Translations under genes and position numbers: made by a program
Shown here: piece by piece, positions 8,291 to 16,653 of the stretch
Layout: each line of letters begins with the position of its first letter
Numbering within the stretch: position 1 is the first letter of the stretch
Source: a virus
Length of the DNA: 37,783 nucleotides
Virus record (IMG/VR): IMGVR_UViG_3300046012_000298
Coordinates: 1-37,783 of that record
Direction: 5' to 3' (one strand)
The notes under the pieces: model-generated
What the model saw: only the letters and a program-made list of their open reading frames with translations
What the model was told of the DNA's origin: nothing
Database searches by the model: none

Positions 8291-9538
8291 ATGTCGCTCG
8301 CTGAGGGCGTATCAGCCCGTATCGCCTACAAAAAGTATGCTTCCGGCGCCATCACCGCGAATACGGAGGCGGACACCGCGACAGAGCCGGGCGCATCGAG
8401 CGGTCAGATCTTGCGCCGTGTTTCATCCTCGCTGAAGCTGGCGAAAGATACATACCAAAGCGCCGAAATTCGCTCGGATCGACAGATCGGCGACTTCAGG
8501 CACGGCACACGGCGCGTAACCGGGTCGATCAGCGGCGAACTGAGCCCGCTCACATATGTGGATCTGTTCGAGGCCGCATTTCGTGGGACTTGGGAGGTGG
8601 CCGTCGCGCTTAGCGAGACCGATTTGACCAGCGTTGCCGCGGATGAAGATGCGTCTACCCTCTCTTTTGGGGGTGGCGATCCCGTGGCGCTTGGTCTCAT
8701 GGTCGGCCATGTGATCCGGTTGACCGATACGTCGGTCGTCGGAGATTCTGGCAAGAACTTCGTCGTTCTCGGATTCTCCGCTTCGAACAACCGGACCGTC
8801 GAGGTTTATCCGGCGCCGACGGACATGACGGCGGATACGGCATTCGATCTCACCACCATCGGCAAGCGTCTTTCTGTTCCGTCGACCGGACATGTCAGCC
8901 ACAAATTCGGCTTCGAAATCTACAATGAAGACATCGACGTCGCCCGGCTCTTTACGGAATGCCGCGTTGGCGGATTCACGATGCAGCTTCCGGCCTCCGG
9001 AATGTCGACCATCGAATTCCCGGTGATGGGCCGCAATATGCAGGTCCTCGAGGACGCGGCCGCCCCATACTTCACGGCGCCGGCCGCCGAGACGACGACG
9101 GGAATCTTTGCCGCGGTCAACGGCTTGGTGCGTGTCAACGGCGTCACCCAGGGCGTTGTGACCGGCGTCAATATCCAGATGGATCTCAGTCCTTCGTCGG
9201 ACGCTGTGGTCGGCCAGAACTTCGTTCCTGAAATCTTCCTTGGTCGCGCCAATTGTACCGGTCAACTCACGGCATTTTTTCAGGATGGCGATTTGATCGG
9301 CGCGTTCACCGACGAAGATGAAATCAGCATCCTGCTGTACCTCACGACGGAAAGCGACCCAGCGACGCCGGCCATGACGGTCTTCCTGCCGCGCATCAAG
9401 TTTTCAGATGCCGACGTCGCGACGTCAGGCGAGGGCGGCCAGGCCGTGACGCTTCCATTCCAGGCCCTCAAGGGCTCCGGCGGAATCGGCATCGACGGGA
9501 CCACCATTCAGATCGTCGATACCCAGATCGCCGCCTAA
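8291..9538 (+). CDS. Major tail tube protein
   Basis: A 415-residue tail tube protein starting MSLAEGVSARIAYKKYASG, with a ribosome site GGAGAAATG. It has the opening of the phage tail-tube family (RIAYKKYASG..., ILRRVSSSLKLAKDTYQSAEIRSDRQI, GTRRVTGSISGELSP), and later beta repeats including VNGLVRVNGVTQGVVTGVNIQM. It is long for a tube protein, so it probably carries an extra surface domain, perhaps the internal block from about 110 to 190. It stands alone between two hairpins and encodes the most abundant tail component. Confidence 0.88.
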   Translation: MSLAEGVSARIAYKKYASGAITANTEADTATEPGASSGQILRRVSSSLKLAKDTYQSAEIRSDRQIGDFRHGTRRVTGSISGELSPLTYVDLFEAAFRGTWEVAVALSETDLTSVAADEDASTLSFGGGDPVALGLMVGHVIRLTDTSVVGDSGKNFVVLGFSASNNRTVEVYPAPTDMTADTAFDLTTIGKRLSVPSTGHVSHKFGFEIYNEDIDVARLFTECRVGGFTMQLPASGMSTIEFPVMGRNMQVLEDAAAPYFTAPAAETTTGIFAAVNGLVRVNGVTQGVVTGVNIQMDLSPSSDAVVGQNFVPEIFLGRANCTGQLTAFFQDGDLIGAFTDEDEISILLYLTTESDPATPAMTVFLPRIKFSDADVATSGEGGQAVTLPFQALKGSGGIGIDGTTIQIVDTQIAA

Positions 9539-9605
9539 TCCATCCTTCCCTGCCGTCACAGGGACCCTTGCTCGGCTCGCCACGGGCCGGGTGATCGCGA
9601 TCGAG

Positions 9606-9629
9606 CGGAGCCGCTGGCGGGCGGCTCCG
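9606..9629 (+). promoter_or_regulatory. Hairpin after tail tube gene
   Basis: A perfect 9-bp GC stem CGGAGCCGC / GCGGCTCCG with a 6-nt loop lies in the 116-bp gap downstream of the tail tube gene. Only TTC follows, not a U-run, so it is a candidate attenuator or 3'-end stabiliser rather than a strong terminator. Confidence 0.6.
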
Positions 9630-9654
9630 TTCACCTTCCGCCAAAGGAAACTCT

Positions 9655-10122
9655 ATGAGCAAATTCGCAGGCATGGGCGTACCGGTTGATAAGCCGTCCC
9701 GTATGTATATCACGCATCCCGTTACTAATGAGCCGCTGGTCGATAAGTCCGACAATCCGGCCTACGTCGATGTTTATTCCGCCGACTCCAACCGCGCGCG
9801 CGCGTACAATCGCACCGCAACGCAGAAGCGTCTCGATATGCGGGGACGCAATGCGGTCAGTGCCGTCGCACTGGAAAACGATGGCTATGGATTCTTGGCG
9901 GAACTCACGTCGGGCTGGCATCTCGTTGATATCAATACCGGCGAACCGGTCGCCGTTCCTTGCACCACGCAGAACGCGCGCGAGCTCTATTCCGAACCAG
10001 AAATGACGTGGTTGAAAGACCAGGTTGATACCTTCGCGGGTGTGCGGGGAAATTTCTTGAAGCCCTCTGCGAAGGGCTCCGGAGATTCGCAGAACGAGAG
10101 TTCGAAAGCCAACGAAGGCTAA
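9655..10122 (+). CDS. Tail assembly chaperone, G-type product
   Basis: A 155-residue protein equivalent in position and role to lambda gpG: it coats the tape measure during tail assembly. AAAGGAAACTCT precedes ATG 9655. The N-terminal region has a short beta barrel-like pattern (KPSRMYITHPVTNEPLV, YVDVYSADSN); residues 55-75 hold RTATQKRLDMRGRNA; the C-terminal tail is disordered and Ser/Asn-rich, as expected for the part replaced after frameshifting. A heptamer slip site lies inside the gene at 10047-10053. Sequence similarity to gpG itself is not evident; the call rests on position and on the frameshift architecture. Confidence 0.8.
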   Translation: MSKFAGMGVPVDKPSRMYITHPVTNEPLVDKSDNPAYVDVYSADSNRARAYNRTATQKRLDMRGRNAVSAVALENDGYGFLAELTSGWHLVDINTGEPVAVPCTTQNARELYSEPEMTWLKDQVDTFAGVRGNFLKPSAKGSGDSQNESSKANEG

Positions 10123-10487
10123 GCGACGGAGCCTCGCAGCGCGACCACGATGAGTCGGCAGCGCGCCAGTGGGCCGCGCTACGTCGAATTTCAAAAGCAG
10201 TTGTAGCCGAAGATGATGCCCCGGAATGTCCATTCGAATTAACGTATCTCTGGGGATGGTTCATTGAACTGTCCCACGGCATCACGCCGGGCTTCGGTCC
10301 GGCGATGGCGACCTGGGACAACGTCGGATGGTGGTCGCGTCTGATGCGTGTCGCGCTCGAGCCTTGGGAAGCGCGAATGCTTGTCGAGTTGAGCGTCATT
10401 CGCGCCAACGCGGTGGCTGAGAAGCCAAAATCGGAAACGGGAAAATGGCCTACAAAGCGACCTTCGACCCGATCGATGTCGAAGTAA
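9655..10487 (+). CDS. Tail assembly chaperone GT fusion by -1 frameshift
   Basis: Ribosomes that slip -1 at 10053 leave the G frame and read a frame open from 10029 to the stop at 10485-10487, giving a 277-residue product (133 plus 144 residues). The T part runs through a charged linker and then ELTYLWGWFIELSHGITPG, MATWDNVGWWSRLMRVALEPWEARMLVEL, a Trp-rich helical segment like lambda-type T domains and other tail chaperones. No good start codon with a ribosome site precedes this domain, and the 320 bp from 10123 would otherwise be non-coding, which supports fusion over independent expression. Its end overlaps the next gene by 43 bp. Confidence 0.8.
10047..10078 (+). promoter_or_regulatory. 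Programmed -1 ribosomal frameshift signal
   Basis: In the chaperone frame the bases read G GGA AAT (10047-10053), a canonical X XXY YYZ slippery heptamer differing from lambda's GGGAAAG only in the last base. Seven bases later a perfect 6-bp hairpin AGCCCT / AGGGCT (10061-10066 with 10073-10078, loop CTGCGA) supplies the usual stimulator. The -1 frame is open from 10029 to 10487. Confidence 0.85.
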
Positions 10488-11113
10488 TGGCCCGTGATTG
10501 GTCGCCGGCCGGCCGTAGCGCCGTTGCGGCGGAATATGCTCGGCAAGCTATCGCGGAAGTTGACGCTGCAAACCGATCAGTTCTCGGACGTATTCCGCCG
10601 GCGGCGGTCACAGTCGATGGCCGCCGCGGTGTAGATCTGGAGAGGATCAACCCGGATCATGGGGTCATCGCTGCCGATTGGGCCGTGGTGTCAGATGTCT
10701 TGGTGTGGATCGGTGAAACCCTGCGCCAGCGGTCGCCTGTGCTCTCCGGCCGCTATCGCGACAGTCACACGCTGTTTGCGGATGGGGTTGAGGTCGAAAT
10801 CGGCGGCACCGTGCCGCAAGCCGCGGAATACGTGTTTCTCAATCCGCTGCCCTATGCGCGCAAGATCGAGATCGGCACGACCAGATCCGGCCGCGCCTTC
10901 GTCATTCAGGTGCCGAACCGCATCTATGAACGCACGGCGGCAGACGCACAGGCGCGCTTCGGCAACGTGGCGACCATCAAGGATGTCTACCGCGCGCCAT
11001 TCGCTGGTGCGCTGCTGAAATATGTACCGATCCGCGGACCGGCGAGTCGCGCGGCGTCAGAATTCGAGCGCGATCAGCGCGTTCCCGCGATCGTCGTGAC
11101 CCTGAAAGCATAG
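10445..11113 (+). CDS. Tail completion-like minor tail protein (HK97 gp10-like)
   Basis: A 222-residue protein from ATG 10445, overlapping the frameshift product by 43 bp. The central part has the pattern of gp10/tail completion proteins: a helix VLVWIGETLRQRSPVLSGRYRDSH, then a strand, then FLNPLPYARKIEIGTTRSGRAF, with the P..(S/T)G...S and YA..IE.G signatures. These proteins normally sit between head closure and tail terminator; here the gene is between chaperone and tape measure. It may act at the tail tip or neck. Assignment is from these motifs and is tentative. Confidence 0.6.
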   Translation: MAYKATFDPIDVEVMARDWSPAGRSAVAAEYARQAIAEVDAANRSVLGRIPPAAVTVDGRRGVDLERINPDHGVIAADWAVVSDVLVWIGETLRQRSPVLSGRYRDSHTLFADGVEVEIGGTVPQAAEYVFLNPLPYARKIEIGTTRSGRAFVIQVPNRIYERTAADAQARFGNVATIKDVYRAPFAGALLKYVPIRGPASRAASEFERDQRVPAIVVTLKA

Positions 11114-11114
11114 T

Positions 11115-13784
11115 ATGGCCACAACCCAAGAGGCGGTCCGCCGCCTTCGCATCGAGGTGACGTCGACCGGTGCCGACCAGGCGACGGCGAAGCTCGGCCA
11201 ATTGGCCGGGCAGCAAACCGCCGTCGCGGCCACAGCCGGCAACGCCAGCAAGGCGACACAGCAGTTCGACGCATCCATGGCGAAGTCCGTCAATCAATAC
11301 GACGCCATTCTCCGGCAACAGGCCGATGTCAACAAATTGCTAGCCGCCAACGTCGTCACGCTGGGCAATGCCTCGCGCGCGGCCAACGACAACAATCGTT
11401 CCGTCAGCGAAAGCGGACTGGAATGGGCGGAGTGGGCCAATCACCTGAAGGTCGCCGGCGAGGCAGCGTATGCGCTGTCTCCCAAGTTTCGGGGGCTGGT
11501 GAACTCGCTTGCGGAGCCCGCGCTCGCGGTGGCTACGTCAGCAATAGAGCTGGCGGCGCTCGGTGTAGTGCGTGGAACCAACCTGGCGGGTAAGGGTCTT
11601 GTCGAGCTCGGCGTGGCTACGGCGCGCGCCTCAACCACACTCACGCCATTTGCGGGTCAGATGGCATTGACGGGCGCCGCGATGGCGTCTTGGAACCCGA
11701 CGCTGATTGGCATCGCCACCACCATTCTCGGCAAGTTCCTGCCGGCGATTTCAGCATTGCTTCGAATTGTCGCGCCCATCCTGATCATCAAGGACACGAT
11801 CCAGGTTGTCGCCGAGGCGTGGGATCTCGGCGGAAAGAAGCTCGACGAGTATCGCGCTATTGCGCAGAAGGCCGCAGCCGTCGATCTGTCGACCTCCTAT
11901 TTCCAGAAGCTGACAAAGGGCGCTGAAGACGCAAAGGTTCCGGTCGATGCCTTAACAAAGGCTCTGACCACTCTCCAATCGTCGTCCGCAGATCAGCTAG
12001 GTGGAAGTGCGTTGCAGCAGCAACTCGACAAACATGTGAAAGCTGGAAATTTCCAAAACAATTCAGGCGTCGGGGAGTTCGCGCAGGCCAACACGACGGA
12101 AGAAAAATACAAGGCGATCACCGACCTGATCCATAATGCGATGCAGGACGGTCAACGGCTTGCCGCGATCGACATTGCAAATACCGCGTTTGGGCCTGAA
12201 GCCGCCGACAACCTCCGCAAGGACTCTGAATACTTCGACAAGATCAATGCGTCTGCTGCAAAGGTCAGCGACAAACAGATTGTCTCGGACGCCGACGTCG
12301 GACGCGCGTTGGATTTACAGAAGCGATATGACGCCGCGGTGGCCATTCTCGAACAGCGCTGGCATCCAATCCAAGATCTTCTGACGCAGCAGGGCATCAA
12401 GATGCAGGCCGCGTGGGTTGGCATCGTCGAGGCCGTTGCGACCGGTTTTGATTGGGTGACCAAGCTGGTCCTCAAGATCAACGAAATTCCGCAGACATTT
12501 TGGGATTATGCAAAAAATGGAGTTCATGCGGCGGCGGCGGGCGTTGCTGCGGTCGGCCCGGCTCTCGGCCCGGCCGGCGCAGCCGTAGGCGCTGTCGCTG
12601 GATTTGTTGCGGACGCTACCGCGACGGATCCGGCAAAAGACACCTCAGCATATGCCGTTGCCGTCGATAAGCTGCGCGCTGGCCTTCAAAATCAAGCTGA
12701 GCAGCAGCGCAAGGTGAACGAAGCCAACACGATCGCACAAAGGACCATCAAAGATACCTCGCACACGATCGACGACAACAAGAAGGCTCATGAAGAGCTT
12801 AACGATGCCGTCGATCGAGCCATTAACTCGACCACGCGTCACATCGAGCAGCAGAAGGCAGATGCCGCTGCAGTTGGCCTTGGTGCGGCAGCGCTTGCTG
12901 AGTTTCGTGTACAGGCTTCCGAAACTGCCGCGGTACAGGCAAACGGCGGCAAAGAGACTGACGAACAGGCGGCAAGCTTTGCTCGATTGAAAGACGCGGC
13001 CGGCGCGGCTGCAGATGCTCTTGCTCGGGCGAAGATCAATAACACGATTTCCCGTGGCTCTCAGACGGCACTGCTGTCTCCCGAAGATGTGACGATCGCA
13101 AACCAGCTCAAGGATATATATCCGAACGTTGCCACAGCGCTGGGGAGTGTTGAAGCCTCGGCGCTCCGAACCAACCAAGCCATCAGCGGGGTCTCGTCGC
13201 AAATCAGCGGCGATCTCGTCACCGGTATCGCGGATGTGACGGACGGAACAAAGAGCTGGGGACAAGCGACAGTAGACACCAGCAAACTGATCATCCGAGC
13301 GATCGAGGAAATGCTGGTTAAACTCTATATAGTGGCGCCCCTGATGCGCGCGCTGCAAGGAGGGTTCGGACTTCTTGGAGGTGGGACGGCAACGGCAACG
13401 GCGGGAGTTGACAGCCTCGCGGCAATCCACCATGGCGGATACGGGCCGGGCGATTCCTTTGCTACCCGCGCGGTCAGTGATGGAGCCTTTCGGAGTGCGC
13501 CGCGATATCACGATGGCATAGGCCCCGGCGAACGCGCGGCGGTCATCCGAAATGACGAGTCTGTTCTTACACCGGGGCAGATGCGCCAGCTTGCCCCGGT
13601 GGGATATTCGGGCGGCGGCTCCGCTATTTCATTTGGCGATATTAACATCAACCTTCCGGAAGGAACGTCCGCAGAAAACGCTCAAGCCGTCGGCGCTGCG
13701 GTGAAGGCCTCCCTCACGCAATTGGTTGACGATCGGCTTGCCTATCATTCGCGCTCGCGCGGGATGCTGAACCGTGCCTCTTGA
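11115..13784 (+). CDS. Tape measure protein
   Basis: An 889-residue protein that sets tail length and is threaded inside the tube. The N-terminus is Ala/Gln-rich coiled coil (LRIEVTSTGADQATAKLGQL), a hydrophobic block lies near 175-240 (GIATTILGKFLPAISALL), and a second Gly/Ala-rich one near 470-500. The C-terminal 150 residues carry the family ending with HHGGYGPGD, RYHDGIGPGE, AAVIRNDESVLTPGQMRQLA. At about 1.5 angstrom per residue the tail would be about 130 nm, a rule-of-thumb estimate. It follows the previous stop by one base. Confidence 0.92.
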   Translation: MATTQEAVRRLRIEVTSTGADQATAKLGQLAGQQTAVAATAGNASKATQQFDASMAKSVNQYDAILRQQADVNKLLAANVVTLGNASRAANDNNRSVSESGLEWAEWANHLKVAGEAAYALSPKFRGLVNSLAEPALAVATSAIELAALGVVRGTNLAGKGLVELGVATARASTTLTPFAGQMALTGAAMASWNPTLIGIATTILGKFLPAISALLRIVAPILIIKDTIQVVAEAWDLGGKKLDEYRAIAQKAAAVDLSTSYFQKLTKGAEDAKVPVDALTKALTTLQSSSADQLGGSALQQQLDKHVKAGNFQNNSGVGEFAQANTTEEKYKAITDLIHNAMQDGQRLAAIDIANTAFGPEAADNLRKDSEYFDKINASAAKVSDKQIVSDADVGRALDLQKRYDAAVAILEQRWHPIQDLLTQQGIKMQAAWVGIVEAVATGFDWVTKLVLKINEIPQTFWDYAKNGVHAAAAGVAAVGPALGPAGAAVGAVAGFVADATATDPAKDTSAYAVAVDKLRAGLQNQAEQQRKVNEANTIAQRTIKDTSHTIDDNKKAHEELNDAVDRAINSTTRHIEQQKADAAAVGLGAAALAEFRVQASETAAVQANGGKETDEQAASFARLKDAAGAAADALARAKINNTISRGSQTALLSPEDVTIANQLKDIYPNVATALGSVEASALRTNQAISGVSSQISGDLVTGIADVTDGTKSWGQATVDTSKLIIRAIEEMLVKLYIVAPLMRALQGGFGLLGGGTATATAGVDSLAAIHHGGYGPGDSFATRAVSDGAFRSAPRYHDGIGPGERAAVIRNDESVLTPGQMRQLAPVGYSGGGSAISFGDININLPEGTSAENAQAVGAAVKASLTQLVDDRLAYHSRSRGMLNRAS

Positions 13785-14127
13785 TGTATTCGCGCCTTCG
13801 ACAAACCCGTCGAATGACGGAACACAACGCGCAACTAAGCGTCGCGTCAACGCCGCGCAATTTGGAGACGGATACAGCCAGCGCAGTGGAGACGGGCTCA
13901 ATGTCTCGCCTCGAACAATCTCGGCTCAATGGTCGATGCTCGATCAAGCCGAGGCCGAAAACTATGAGGCTTTCTTCGATGCGCATGCCGCTACTCCATT
14001 TCTCTGGGCTCCTCCGGGAGAAACCTTGCAGCGCAAGTGGACCGCCGGTGACTCGACCGTGGGCTATGTCCCCGTCGACGGTGCCGTCAGTCTGTCTTGT
14101 CCCTTAACTGAGGTCTTTGATCTGTGA
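13774..14127 (+). CDS. Minor tail protein M-like
   Basis: A 117-residue protein from GTG 13774, inside the last codons of the tape measure gene. RRVNAAQFGDGYSQRSGDGLN and the AENYEAFFDAHAATPFLWAPPGE segment are hallmarks of the lambda gpM/DUF2460-like tail tip family, in which a FGDGY loop and an F.W.PPG motif recur. It would help build the tip complex with the L, K, I and J homologues that follow. The stop overlaps the L-like start by four bases. Confidence 0.88.
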   Translation: MPLDVFAPSTNPSNDGTQRATKRRVNAAQFGDGYSQRSGDGLNVSPRTISAQWSMLDQAEAENYEAFFDAHAATPFLWAPPGETLQRKWTAGDSTVGYVPVDGAVSLSCPLTEVFDL

Positions 14128-14858
14128 CGTCGCCGACAATAGATATCCAGCGTCCCGACCTCGGGGAGGTGATAGAGCTATACGACGTGGACTGCACGGC
14201 GATCTTCGGCGTGGTGCTGCGGTTCGCGCCGGCGCCGTTGATCGTCGATCGCGCTGCGCCGGCGCCGCAGCCGGTCGTATGGCGCGGCAATACCTATGAA
14301 CCGCGCGCCTGTCAGTCTGAGGGCTGGAAGGTTGATGGGCTAGGGCCATTGCCGCAGCCGAAGTTGACGATCGGCAACACCGATCGCGCCGTGTCGGCGC
14401 TCTGTATCGCCAATAGCGACCTGCAGGGTGCGATCGTGACCCGGCATCGTGTGCCGCTGAAGTATCTCGACGCGATGCCGGATGCCGACCCGGATGTGGA
14501 ATTCGATCCGGACATCTTCGTGATCGATCAAAAGACGACGCAGAACAAGATGGTGGTGGAATTCACGCTCGGTGCGGCGATCGACATTCAGGGTCGCCTC
14601 ATTCCAGGGCGGCAGGTAATCCAGGGTTATTGTTCGTTTCGCTACCGCTACTGGAACGGAACGGCCTTCGTCTATCCGCAGAACAGCGGCGCATGTCCGT
14701 ACACGGGAAACCGATATTTCAATGCCAATGGCGTCGAGGTGTTCGATCCCGCGTTCGACAAGCCGTCGAAGCGATTGCAGTCCTGCTGCAAGAAGCGGTT
14801 TCCGTCGGGCGATCTGCCGTTCGGCGGATTTCCGGGTGCAGCGAAGTACAGAGGCTAA
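14124..14858 (+). CDS. Minor tail protein L-like, probable Fe-S protein
   Basis: A 244-residue lambda gpL homologue (GTG start, GTGA overlap). The N-terminal domain shows ACQSEGWKVDGLGPLPQPKLTIGNTD, the family signature. The C-terminal domain carries four cysteines, C170 (GYCSFRY), C191 (ACPYTG) and C221/C222 (LQSCCKKRF), matching the pattern by which lambda gpL binds a [4Fe-4S] cluster. The cluster here is inferred by homology. It forms part of the tail tip ring. The normal next gene, K, is separated from it by a reverse-strand ORF. Confidence 0.9.
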   Translation: MTSPTIDIQRPDLGEVIELYDVDCTAIFGVVLRFAPAPLIVDRAAPAPQPVVWRGNTYEPRACQSEGWKVDGLGPLPQPKLTIGNTDRAVSALCIANSDLQGAIVTRHRVPLKYLDAMPDADPDVEFDPDIFVIDQKTTQNKMVVEFTLGAAIDIQGRLIPGRQVIQGYCSFRYRYWNGTAFVYPQNSGACPYTGNRYFNANGVEVFDPAFDKPSKRLQSCCKKRFPSGDLPFGGFPGAAKYRG

Positions 14859-14873
14859 TGCCAATGATCGTTG

Positions 14874-15194
14874 TCAATTCTCCGAAGGTTTCAAAATCGC
14901 GCTGTTCCGAGAATGCACCAGACTCATGTGAACGGATTCTGCTGTTTCAGAAGATCCGCGAATTAGAAGGTCGAGTGCGGCTGCAAGAAGTAGCTTTTCG
15001 GCATCAGGAATCGTTATTCCCTGATCGCAGACGGCGCCGATTTCTATCGTGAGCGTTGGGCCTGCATCCGATCCATCGAACGCGCTAAATTGCAGTCGAA
15101 CTGTGCCAGAGACGCCGTGGTCCGCGTTTCCAATAGGTCCGGCCTCTAAACCCCATACATTCGCCCACGTCAATTTTCGGTCTGAAAATCTCAT
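14874..15194 (-). CDS. Reverse-strand small protein of unknown function (moron)
   Basis: A 106-residue ORF opposite to the tail operon, filling the only large gap between the L and K genes. The start at 15194 is preferred because GAGGTG lies about four bases upstream; a longer form from 15230 lacks a ribosome site. The sequence has coherent domain-like composition (DRKLTWANVWGLEAGP, VRLQFSAFDGSD, TLTIEIGAVCDQG) followed by an amphipathic helix EKLLLAAALDLLIR, suggesting a small alpha/beta protein. The tail past about residue 80 looks unstructured. I recognise no family. The layout suggests independently transcribed cargo; no confident promoter is seen. Confidence 0.6.
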   Translation of the reverse strand: MRFSDRKLTWANVWGLEAGPIGNADHGVSGTVRLQFSAFDGSDAGPTLTIEIGAVCDQGITIPDAEKLLLAAALDLLIRGSSETAESVHMSLVHSRNSAILKPSEN

Positions 15195-15246
15195 CGTACA
15201 CCTCGCGATTGTGAAAAGTGTAACGTGCAATCCTTAAGGAAACCCG

Positions 15247-15945
15247 ATGTTCGGCCCTGACGTCGATGTCGCTGCGCGCGCCCATGCGATCGCGCAGCAT
15301 CCGAAGGAGAGCAGCGGTCTGGTCGTGGTCAATGGTTATGTGCCGGTCGACAATATCGCCGCGGATCCCGAGAAACACTTTGAAATGCCGACGGATGCCT
15401 GGACCGCGCACGGCAAGGTGCAGGCCGTCATTCACAGTCATGGCCCGCAGGATTCGCTGGCGCCCTCCGCAAGCGACATGCAGCACCAGATCGCAACGGC
15501 GGTGCCATGGGGCATCGTCCGGACGGACGGCGTCGTGGCGTCACCGATAATGTGGTGGGGCGATCATCGTCTTGAGGATCCGCTGCTGGGTCGCGAGTTT
15601 GTTCACGGCGTCACCGATTGCTACGGCGCGATCCGGTCGTGGATGTGGCAACAGCGCAAGGTCAAGCTGCCGGACGTGCCGCGCGATCTGCAATGGTGGA
15701 AGACCGAAGGCGGCAATCTGTACGACGATGGGTTCGCGGCGGCGGGCTACCGCATCATCCCGGAAAGCGCCGCTTCGGTCGGCGACGTCGCGTTGATCAC
15801 GTTCCGGTCGGACGTGCCGAACCACGGCGGCGTGCTGGTCGAGGACGGGTTGCTTTACCATCACTTGCAAAACCGCCTTTCTGCCCGCGAGCCGTTGGGG
15901 CGCTGGCGGTCGATGATCTCGAAATGGCTTCGCTATGAGGGTTGA
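15247..15945 (+). CDS. Tail tip protein K-like, JAMM plus NlpC/P60
   Basis: A 232-residue lambda gpK homologue. The N-terminal half is a JAB/MPN metalloprotease-like domain with E21, the HSH metal ligands (H63, H65) and S74-A-S-D77. The C-terminal half is an NlpC/P60 cysteine peptidase domain with VTDCYGAIR (C125) and GG preceded by H193 (PNHGGVLVEDG). The enzyme would cleave peptidoglycan cross-links during DNA entry and process or assemble the tip. AAGGAAACCCG precedes ATG 15247. Both catalytic sets appear intact. Confidence 0.92.
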   Translation: MFGPDVDVAARAHAIAQHPKESSGLVVVNGYVPVDNIAADPEKHFEMPTDAWTAHGKVQAVIHSHGPQDSLAPSASDMQHQIATAVPWGIVRTDGVVASPIMWWGDHRLEDPLLGREFVHGVTDCYGAIRSWMWQQRKVKLPDVPRDLQWWKTEGGNLYDDGFAAAGYRIIPESAASVGDVALITFRSDVPNHGGVLVEDGLLYHHLQNRLSAREPLGRWRSMISKWLRYEG

Positions 15946-15948
15946 GAC

Positions 15949-16650
15949 ATGCGCACGGTTGTCCTGCACGGCGCGCTGGCCGCACAATTCGGGTCGACAT
16001 TCGATCTCGATATCAAGAGCCCCGCCGAGGCCATCCGTGCTCTCATCGTGCAGCTCAGAGGGTTTCGGCAGGCGATCCGGGAAGGGCATTACCGCGTCCT
16101 GAAGGCGCGGCCCGACGTCGCGCAGTCGCTCGATCTAGAAGAACTGAAATTTCGGCTCGGACGCGCCAACGAAATCCACATTGTGCCGGTCATCGCCGGC
16201 GCTGCGAGCGCCTGGGGCAAGATCCTCGCCGGCGTGGCGATTGTCGGACTCGCGATCGCGGCACCTTACGCGCTGGGGCTGGCCGGAGGCCTTGCGGGCG
16301 GTCTGACGGTCGGAGGCACAACGCTGTTGTCGTTCGGACAGATTGCTGGGGTTGGCGCTCTGGTAGCGTTGGGCGGCATCGCCCAGATGTTGTCACCGGC
16401 CCCGACACTATCGGGCGGCAGCGCAGCCGCGGATCGTAAGGACTCGTTTCTGTTCGGCAGCGCCGACAACGTCACCACGCAAGGCGGTCCAGTGCCGGTA
16501 GTGTTCGGGGAATTCGTCACGGGCTCGACGGTCATATCGGTCGGCCTGACGACGGAAGATACGGGATCGGGGGCAGCCGCGCCAAACTTTGGCCAGGCGA
16601 TAGTAGACAACATCCTTAAGGACGGCGGCCTTTTCTCGGGCGGCGGCTAG
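15949..16650 (+). CDS. Tail assembly protein I-like
   Basis: A 233-residue lambda gpI-family protein. Residues 1-85 are a ubiquitin-like N-terminal domain (VVLHGALAAQFGSTFDLDIKSPAEAIRALIVQL), residues 85-130 a hydrophobic Gly/Ala-rich segment (GLAGGLAGG), and the last 90 residues a soluble tail with NVTTQGGPVPVVFGEFVTGS and a Gly-rich end. It is required for tail tip assembly but is not expected in mature virions, as in lambda. Three bases separate it from K and it is followed immediately by J. Confidence 0.9.
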   Translation: MRTVVLHGALAAQFGSTFDLDIKSPAEAIRALIVQLRGFRQAIREGHYRVLKARPDVAQSLDLEELKFRLGRANEIHIVPVIAGAASAWGKILAGVAIVGLAIAAPYALGLAGGLAGGLTVGGTTLLSFGQIAGVGALVALGGIAQMLSPAPTLSGGSAAADRKDSFLFGSADNVTTQGGPVPVVFGEFVTGSTVISVGLTTEDTGSGAAAPNFGQAIVDNILKDGGLFSGGG

Positions 16651-16653
16651 TCG

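Noticed and set aside
8423-9265. Long - strand frame over the tail tube gene
   Set aside because: No ribosome site, no motifs, and it mirrors the codon pattern of the tail tube gene.
12645-13511. Long - strand frame over the tape measure gene
   Set aside because: Antisense of a tape measure coding region with no recognisable domain.
14864-15052. + strand reading over the L-K gap (MPMIVVNSPKV...)
   Set aside because: No ribosome site and an Arg-rich end; the - strand reading in this region is more protein-like.
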